From: Arthrinium phaeospermum
Taxonomy: Eukaryota; Ascomycota; Sordariomycetes; Amphisphaeriales; Apiosporaceae
DNA: 64,000 nucleotides
Direction of reading: 5' to 3'
Assembly: GCA_006503535.1 (NCBI GenBank)
Contig: QYRS01000012.1
Span: 682,001 to 746,000 of the forward strand
Shown: piece after piece, positions 58,440 to 64,000 of the stretch
Layout of the letters: each line of letters begins with the position of its first letter
Position numbering within the stretch: position 1 is the stretch's first letter
The notes under the pieces: generated by a model
What the model was told of the DNA's origin: nothing
The model's database searches: none
What the model saw: the letters and a program-made list of their open reading frames with translations, nothing else
Program-made: the position numbers and the translations under genes

Positions 58440-60429
58440 ATGAGATTCTTAGCCACCGTTGCATCGCTGGCTCTGGCGACAAATGTCGTTGGCGCCAGCA
58501 ATTGGTTCAGCAAAGCAGGTACGTCGAAGTCGGGCAAAACTGTCGTGGAGAAGGTGAAGGAGGCCGTTGTCAACATTCGTGAGCTCCGGAGCCTTCTCCT
58601 CCACTGCCGTTCACTCAAGCTAATGTGTGCTATGCATTGAAGCCTACAACAAGTGGCACGAGACTGAGCTGGAAAGATGGCTGAGCGATCATGAGTACGT
58701 TAATCTATTCCCCGTGCCAAACATGATATTATTTGCAAGACCGGGCAGGGTGAGACTAACATTGAGGCTCGCAGCGTTCCCTATCCTACCCCCGCCGACC
58801 GCAAGGACCTCGAGAACCTGATTCAGAAGAACTGGGACAACTACGCTGTCTCGCCTTACAAGGAGTGGGATTCCGAGAAGTTGACCTCCTACCTGAAGTT
58901 GAAGGGTATTCAGGTCAAGGAAGGTGCTGAGAACAACCGCGATGCTCTCTCTGCCCAGGTCGCAGATTCCTGGTACGAGACCGAGGACAAGGCCCAGTCT
59001 GCCTGGACCAGCGTCAAGGACTGGATCCTGGATACTTGGTCCGACAGCCAGCTAAAGGCATTCGCCGACAAGAATGGCATCCCTGGTCAGTTTCACCATG
59101 CACTTATGCATTGTAATGCATTACTGACTTTGTATCACAGTCCCTCAACCCCGCACCCGCGACTCTCTCCTGCAGAAGGTCCGATCCAGCTACGAGTCTG
59201 TTGCCAAGAAGGCTGGCCAGACTGCTGCCTACCCCGGTAACTGGCTGTACGACTCCTGGTCCGAGTCTGACCTCAAGGAGTGGCTCGATACCCACGGGTT
59301 CCCCGCACCTCAGCCCAGCTCTGTATGATTCCTAACCTTCGCTTAAAACTTGATCGACGATTGCTAATGTGCCTTCAACGACAGCGTGACAAGCTTATTG
59401 CTTCGGTCCGCCGCAACTCTCGTCTCGCCTACCTCAAGTCTCAAGACGCCGCTGCTTCAGCTTCGGCCAGCGCAAACGCTGCCTACGCTACTCTGACCGA
59501 CAAGCTCATTGATGCTTGGGGTGAGACCCAGCTCAAGGAGTTCTGCGACAAGAACTCCATTCCTGGTACGTTTCTCTCTTGCCTGACGATTGGCTCATAC
59601 TGACTATTTCCTAGTTCCCCAAGGTTCCAAGATCAACGAACTCCGTGCTCTTGTCCGCAAGCACCGCGCCGAGATTCTTGGTGACAACGTCTCGGGCTCT
59701 GCTGCCAGCGCCTACGGTGCTGCTACCAGCAAAGCTGGCAACCAGTACGCCAAGGCCACCGATTCCGCTGGCGAGACTGCTGAGGATGCATTTGACGCTG
59801 CCATTGATACCTGGACTGCCAGCCGCCTGAAGGCCTACCTCGATGCCCGTGGAGTGCCCGTCCCTCACGGAGGCAAGACCGAGGAGCTTCGTGCTCTGGT
59901 CCGCAAGAACGCCCACAAGGCTGCCAACCCCTACAGCGCCTGGACTTGGGACGACCTCTCTTACGACAACCTCAAGGATTATCTCTCCAGCAGCAAGGAC
60001 GAAGTCGCCAAGCAGGCCGGTGAGAAGACCGACGCTACCCGTGAGGATTTGGTCAGCGCCGCTCAGTCCGCCTACAGCTCCGCCTCCACCGCTGGCGGCG
60101 ACAGCTACGCCTCCGCAACCAGCTACCTTGCTCAGGCCACTGACGTTGTCAAGCAAAGCACCTTTGAGACGTGGTCCGAGAGCGAGCTGAAGTCGTACCT
60201 CGACAGCTACGGCGTTCCCGTCCCCCAGGGTACCCAGCTGAACGAGCTCCGCGCTCTGGCCCGCCGTCAATCCACCTACTTCAAGTACGGCACCAGCGGC
60301 CCCACCGACACCGCCTTTGCCAAGATCAGCGGAGCCGTTAAGGACGGTTTCGAGTGGGTCAAGGAGCAGCTCGGCGCTGGCTCCGAGGCCGCCAAGCAGA
60401 AGGCCGAGGACGTCAAGGAGGAGTTGTAA
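58440..60429 (+). CDS. Ish1/Msc1-family stress protein with eight repeats
   Basis: Six exons (58440-58578, 58643-58694, 58775-59085, 59141-59322, 59385-59565, 59615-60429) give 559 aa with every phase closed. A signal peptide (MRFLATVASLALATNVVGAS) starts it. The body is made of eight Ish1-type helix-extended-loop-helix repeats with core W(S/G)ExxLKxxLDxxGxPVP...RxxLxxxVRxxxxxA. Examples are SWSESDLKEWLDTHGFPAP and TWSESELKSYLDSYGVPVP. Between repeats lie Ala/Ser-rich linkers (SAASAYGAATSKAGNQY). Relatives are S. pombe Ish1, a nuclear-envelope protein rising in stress and stationary phase, and S. cerevisiae Msc1. Introns in repeats 3 and 5 interrupt the same codon. Confidence 0.93.
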
Positions 60430-61169
60430 ACTGATTCCTGATTTCCGATTTCCGATACCCCACATACCCCCCGGTTGGACGGAAGATGGCGTCGGTGTGC
60501 GAGTGACTTTTCTGCCACGTTACGAATGATTACGACTAAAAGGCTTCCTGGCTTCAGGAAGGAGTGTGCTTACATCGATTGGTTCTCATTTTGAAGGGAC
60601 TGCTGCGTACTGCGGGTGCAGGCAGCCCCCTTTGCGAGTGACGGTTATCAGGATGCGAGAATGCTATTGATTTTTCCGTAGTAATACTAGTCTACACCAC
60701 GTTGTGGTACAATTCTTGTTCCCCTGCTCATAATTTGCTGTGCCTTGATCCATTTTCCACCGGACATGAGGATCGTTTCCCATTGGGCTTTCCCAATTCC
60801 CATGATGCTGTAGGCCAAAATGTAGGACAACACCATTCGCAATAGCTCTGTACGTCTTATTGTCGACGATGCCGATCAATCGTGAACTGGACGGCATATT
60901 TAAGCATACGATGCGACGGTATGCAGGATTCGTTAGTGGTGATATGGAGTTTCCCCAGCTTATCCGGTCCCGGACATCCCAATGTCCGGCGCGCTGCAGG
61001 ATCCCCACCACGGCTCACTTGTTTGTGATAAAGTGCACCCGTCTTAACTCTCACACACTCAACCTCCCTTCTTGTATCGCCAGTCACCAAACTAACTTGT
61101 CACCCCAATACTAAAAACATTCCAACTTTCACTTAGCTTCCTTCCTCCACCCACTTTCCTCTCGCAAGC
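60430..61169. other. Intergenic, nothing recognised
   Basis: Holds the 3' region of the Ish1-like gene and the C/T-rich promoter (about 61060-61165) of the AtaL-like gene. Confidence 0.5.
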
Positions 61170-61839
61170 ATGGTGACCATCAACCTCGCCTACACGGCCC
61201 CGATCAACCCCGAGGGCGCGACCCCGACCCTGACGCCGGCGCAGGTCTGGGCCGGGCTGCAGCGCAAGGTGCGCGCGGCGCACGAGTTCGTGCCGCTCAT
61301 CAGCGGGTGCACCGTGCTGTCCGAGTCGGAGAAGGAGGGAAACCACACGATCACGCGCGAGGTCGTCTTCAAGTCGCAGCCCGACAGGCCGGTGCGGGAG
61401 GAGTGCGTCCACTACGCGCCCTGCCGCGTCGACTTCCGGCAGGAGGACGGGAGCACCATCTCCAACGTGGTGAGCCGCGATCCGCGGGGGGAGCTGGTGA
61501 TGACGTATGTGTTTGAGTGGCGGCATCCGGGGGTTTCGGGGGAAGAGGAGGGGGAGCTGCGGGAGTCGCATTGGAAGGTAAGTGAATCAGTCCCCGTTGT
61601 TTCCCCGGGATTTCATGGCCCCTGTTGGTAGGAAATGGTCACGGAAGAGAGGCTAGATAAAGGAAGACATGACCTCCTAAGCAGGCACTGGTTGGTGTTT
61701 TGAGCGGCATGCTAGTTTCCTGGACAGCCCTTTACATGCACAACAACTAACACGTTGTTGTTTACAGACCGCGAAGATGGCTGTTGAGGGGAGCATCAAC
61801 ACCATTCGACGCCTGGTAAAGGATGGCGAGATCCAATAG
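61170..61839 (+). CDS. AtaL-like DUF1857 (SRPBCC-fold) protein
   Basis: Two exons, 61170-61577 and 61768-61839, give 159 aa. The sequence starts MVTINLAYTAPINPEG and has LTPAQVWAGLQRKVRAAHEF, then VPLISGCTVLSE near residues 24-55. ITREVVFK and GSTISNVVSRDPRGELVMTY follow. The last exon encodes the long closing helix (MAVEGSINTIRRLVKDGEI). This order matches DUF1857/AtaL-type proteins, single-domain members of the START-like ligand-binding fold. Some are found in toxin gene clusters, but most have no known ligand. No catalytic site can be named. If the intron were kept, translation would stop at 61631 without the closing helix. Confidence 0.82.
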
Positions 61840-62928
61840 GTGAAAATCGCCAGGAGGGCGTCATCATAATAGATTTAGTCCCAAGGGAGCGTTATGTAAT
61901 GTTCTGCAATACAAGTTGTTCTGAAGTAACAACATGGAAACCTGGGTCAGACCCCATGTCCCCAGTCACGGATAGAAGTCGTGAGGCCCGAACACGGCCG
62001 TGTCTGTTAGTTCGTATTCGGACGGGAAGCTAGGTAGATATGGAGCGACTGCTTTCGGACCGGATGCCAGACAGGACGGAGGACGGATAACGCGAGATTT
62101 CTTTATGTTGTGGATTACTTCACCCACGCGGCTCATATAAGCGACGATGCTGTTCCGCCTAGACCAGGGCTTGCTTGATGAGGTATTTTAGTATCACCTT
62201 GCCCCGTCTGCTGGTATGAAACGGGCTGCGGCTTGTCAAGAGGCCGGGCCGAGCGAAATCTCGATGATAGGCAAGTTCCGCAGTAAAACTTATGGAGGGT
62301 TTCCCGGGTTCCCATCCCCACAGCTGCCTCTTACTTCCGCTCCGAGTTCCGAGTTTTCGGATGAGCACAAGGGTTTGATCAGCAGAAGGAAGAGAGAGCC
62401 TCTCCCAGGCTGTGCTAAACTTGATTCCTCACATGATCCAAGCCATAAGCGGCATCCGCACGTGGGGGTCTTGACCTTGGATCAGTTCAAGGTCTTGCAA
62501 AGTGGTGCAGCGAACCCAGATGCGCAATCCAATAGAGGGCGCAATGCCAGGGCCTAGAAGCAGCAATTTGCTGTGATGCTCCTCTTTTGGTTGGCCCTTA
62601 CCTCTTCCCTACCTAAACTACATGTATTCTTCAGCCGATAAAAAGAGACAATATTTTTTAAATAATAGAATTAACTCAAATAGATTGTTAACAAGAAACA
62701 ACCGGGATGAGATAGGGAGCAAGATGTATAAGTGACTGGATTGGAAGTTAAAATAAATGCCGGGGGGAGGGGTCGAGGGGGGGCATTGGAAATGACACCA
62801 TTGGTCTTCGTAATCGGGCAGCAACCATCATCTACAAGCGACAACAACTTCCTTCATCTTGAAACGCTATTGCATTGGGTATCTAATCTACGCAGTTTCG
62901 CTAAAACTAGATGTCATAATAGTTTAAT
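61840..62928. other. Convergent intergenic region, nothing recognised
   Basis: Between the AtaL-like gene (plus) and the IDO gene (minus). AT-rich, with T/A runs near 62650-62690. The 113-codon frame at 62216-62557 shows no coding character. Confidence 0.5.
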
Positions 62929-64000
62929 TCATGTTCTCAGGTGACCAGCCTCAAATGTCTCGTCCCTCGACTGTTTGAGGAACGGAATCAGTGTCGTGCC
63001 CCCCGTGCCCCTCAACTCTGGCTCTTCCGTGGCCGATGACACCGCTGACGATGTAGCCAGGTTCTGCCTCGCCGGAGCTTCGACCCCCTTATCGTTGATT
63101 TGCTTCTCCATCAGCTCCCGCGCAGCCCGCTGCGCCGGCAGGACAATGTATCGCGTCACGATCTGGATGTGCTTGTTCCGCAAGCTGCCGAGCGCCTCGG
63201 TGGCCTGGACGTAGGCGGCGCAGAACCGCTTCTGCGGCTCGTCCGACGTGCCGGACTGCTGGATCTTCTGCGCCAGCTCCCGCAGGCTGCCCTGCTGCGA
63301 GACGTGCACGAGGAACCGCCGGTGCGGGCCGGGCATGTAGTCGCGGACCTCGTCGTGGTAGCTGCGGGCGGCGGGCTGGTCCCCCGGCGTGGGCGAGGCC
63401 CGGCTGTTGCCCTCGTTGGTGTGCTCGACGCCGAGGACGACGTCGAAGAACTGGATCATGGAGCTCTGCCCGTTGCTGCCGCCGCGCCACTGGTGCCACG
63501 ACCCATGCCACTTGCCCTCGTCGTCGCGGTGCTCCGGGTACAGGACGCCGCGCGGCAGGCCCGCGGCCTCCATGTTCTTGCTGCCGGCGAGGAAGGGCCG
63601 GATCCGGTGGTAGAAGACGTCGGGGTCGCAGTGCTCGTGCATGCGCTCGAGCAGGGCGCTGACCTGGACGATGCTGGCGGTGAGCTGGCCGAGGGCGCGG
63701 CTCAGGGCGTCGTGGTCGCGCGGCGACTGCTTGGCGGCCGCCTCGAGCGCGTGCGTCATGGCCGGGATGGCGCGGCCCGCCTGCGCCTCCATGGCCACCG
63801 AGACCATGAAGAACCACGACTCGTCCTCGGTGCCGGTGAAGGTGTGCATCGACTGCACGGCGTCGACGTCGGCGAAGTCGGCCCCGGGCCGGCAGGTGAA
63901 GTTCCAGAGGTTGGACGCCGCGTAGGTCAGTACGGGAGGGAGCTCGAGGTGCTCCGACACCCGCAGGAAGGGCACCGATATCGCGGCCGGTAGCACCTGG
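62929..64000 (-). CDS. IDO: Indoleamine 2,3-dioxygenase, C-terminal part (gene cut by the window edge)
   Basis: The frame is open from the right edge to the stop at 62929 and encodes the last 356 or so residues. IDO landmarks are FTGTEDESWFFMVSVAMEAQ, then RIRPFLAGSKNM, MIQFFDVVLGVEH, VRDYMPGPHRRFL and LRNKHIQIVTRYIVLPAQ. The histidine in NKHIQIV corresponds to the proximal heme ligand of the family. The enzyme opens the indole ring of tryptophan to N-formylkynurenine, the first step toward NAD and kynurenine. A Ser/Thr-rich tail (ATSSAVSSATEEPELRG) lies before the end. The N-terminal helical domain lies outside the window. Confidence 0.93.
   Translation of the reverse strand, partial: QVLPAAISVPFLRVSEHLELPPVLTYAASNLWNFTCRPGADFADVDAVQSMHTFTGTEDESWFFMVSVAMEAQAGRAIPAMTHALEAAAKQSPRDHDALSRALGQLTASIVQVSALLERMHEHCDPDVFYHRIRPFLAGSKNMEAAGLPRGVLYPEHRDDEGKWHGSWHQWRGGSNGQSSMIQFFDVVLGVEHTNEGNSRASPTPGDQPAARSYHDEVRDYMPGPHRRFLVHVSQQGSLRELAQKIQQSGTSDEPQKRFCAAYVQATEALGSLRNKHIQIVTRYIVLPAQRAARELMEKQINDKGVEAPARQNLATSSAVSSATEEPELRGTGGTTLIPFLKQSRDETFEAGHLRT

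Noticed and set aside
59611..60465. 284-codon minus-strand frame over the Ish1-like repeats
   Set aside because: Gly/Leu/Val-rich shadow created by the repeat structure of the sense strand.
60664..61011. 115-codon minus-strand frame
   Set aside because: No motif; it lies in the promoter area of the AtaL-like gene and has shadow-like composition.
63100..63993. 297-codon plus-strand frame over the IDO gene
   Set aside because: Antisense shadow; all IDO signatures are on the minus strand.

Overview
The window is nuclear DNA from a filamentous ascomycete (Pezizomycotina, most likely Sordariomycetes). This is inferred from short GT-AG introns (about 45-190 nt) with CTAAC/CTGAC-like branch points, GC-rich coding DNA, and fungal-specific families: HET, LaeA-like methyltransferase, AATase, DFG5/GH76, GCR1_C, Ish1/Msc1 and AtaL-like DUF1857. 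No rRNA genes, CRISPR arrays, intact transposons or viral sequences were recognised.

Layout. 1-4.3 kb: end of a 2EXR/F-box-like gene (minus), then a gene-free stretch with a tRNA-like element carrying a 27-bp direct repeat. 4.3-19.3 kb: an accessory block with a small membrane protein, an AATase-family acyltransferase, a large polytopic membrane protein, a decayed NRPS tail (C-T-C), a rhodopsin-type membrane-domain relic, an intact cytochrome P450, an MFS transporter relic and a pyrroline-5-carboxylate-reductase-like gene. Together these look like a dying natural-product cluster. 20-23.2 kb: an unrecognised Cys-rich protein and a GCR1_C DNA-binding protein. 24.6-29.5 kb: a gene desert with one intact intron-containing tRNA-Gln and several tRNA-like relics.

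29.5-38.4 kb is largely housekeeping: a membrane protein with a predicted 14-nt microexon, oligoribonuclease, phosphoglucomutase, a peroxisomal enoyl-CoA hydratase/isomerase-like enzyme and a GT32 mannosyltransferase. 39.4-47.9 kb: a small secreted protein, a HET-domain gene with a frameshift near its 3' end, a GT8-like glycosyltransferase and a five-exon LaeA-like methyltransferase. 50.7-61.8 kb: an amino-acid permease with a clear TATA box, a GPI-anchored DFG5/GH76 wall protein, an eight-repeat Ish1/Msc1 protein and an AtaL-like protein. The right edge cuts an indoleamine 2,3-dioxygenase gene.

Functional themes are cell-wall and glycan building (phosphoglucomutase, GT32, GT8, DFG5), nutrient and stress response (permease, Ish1, GCR1_C), and a relic secondary-metabolism locus. 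Exon borders were chosen by hand from splice signals and reading-phase arithmetic; no alignment was run.
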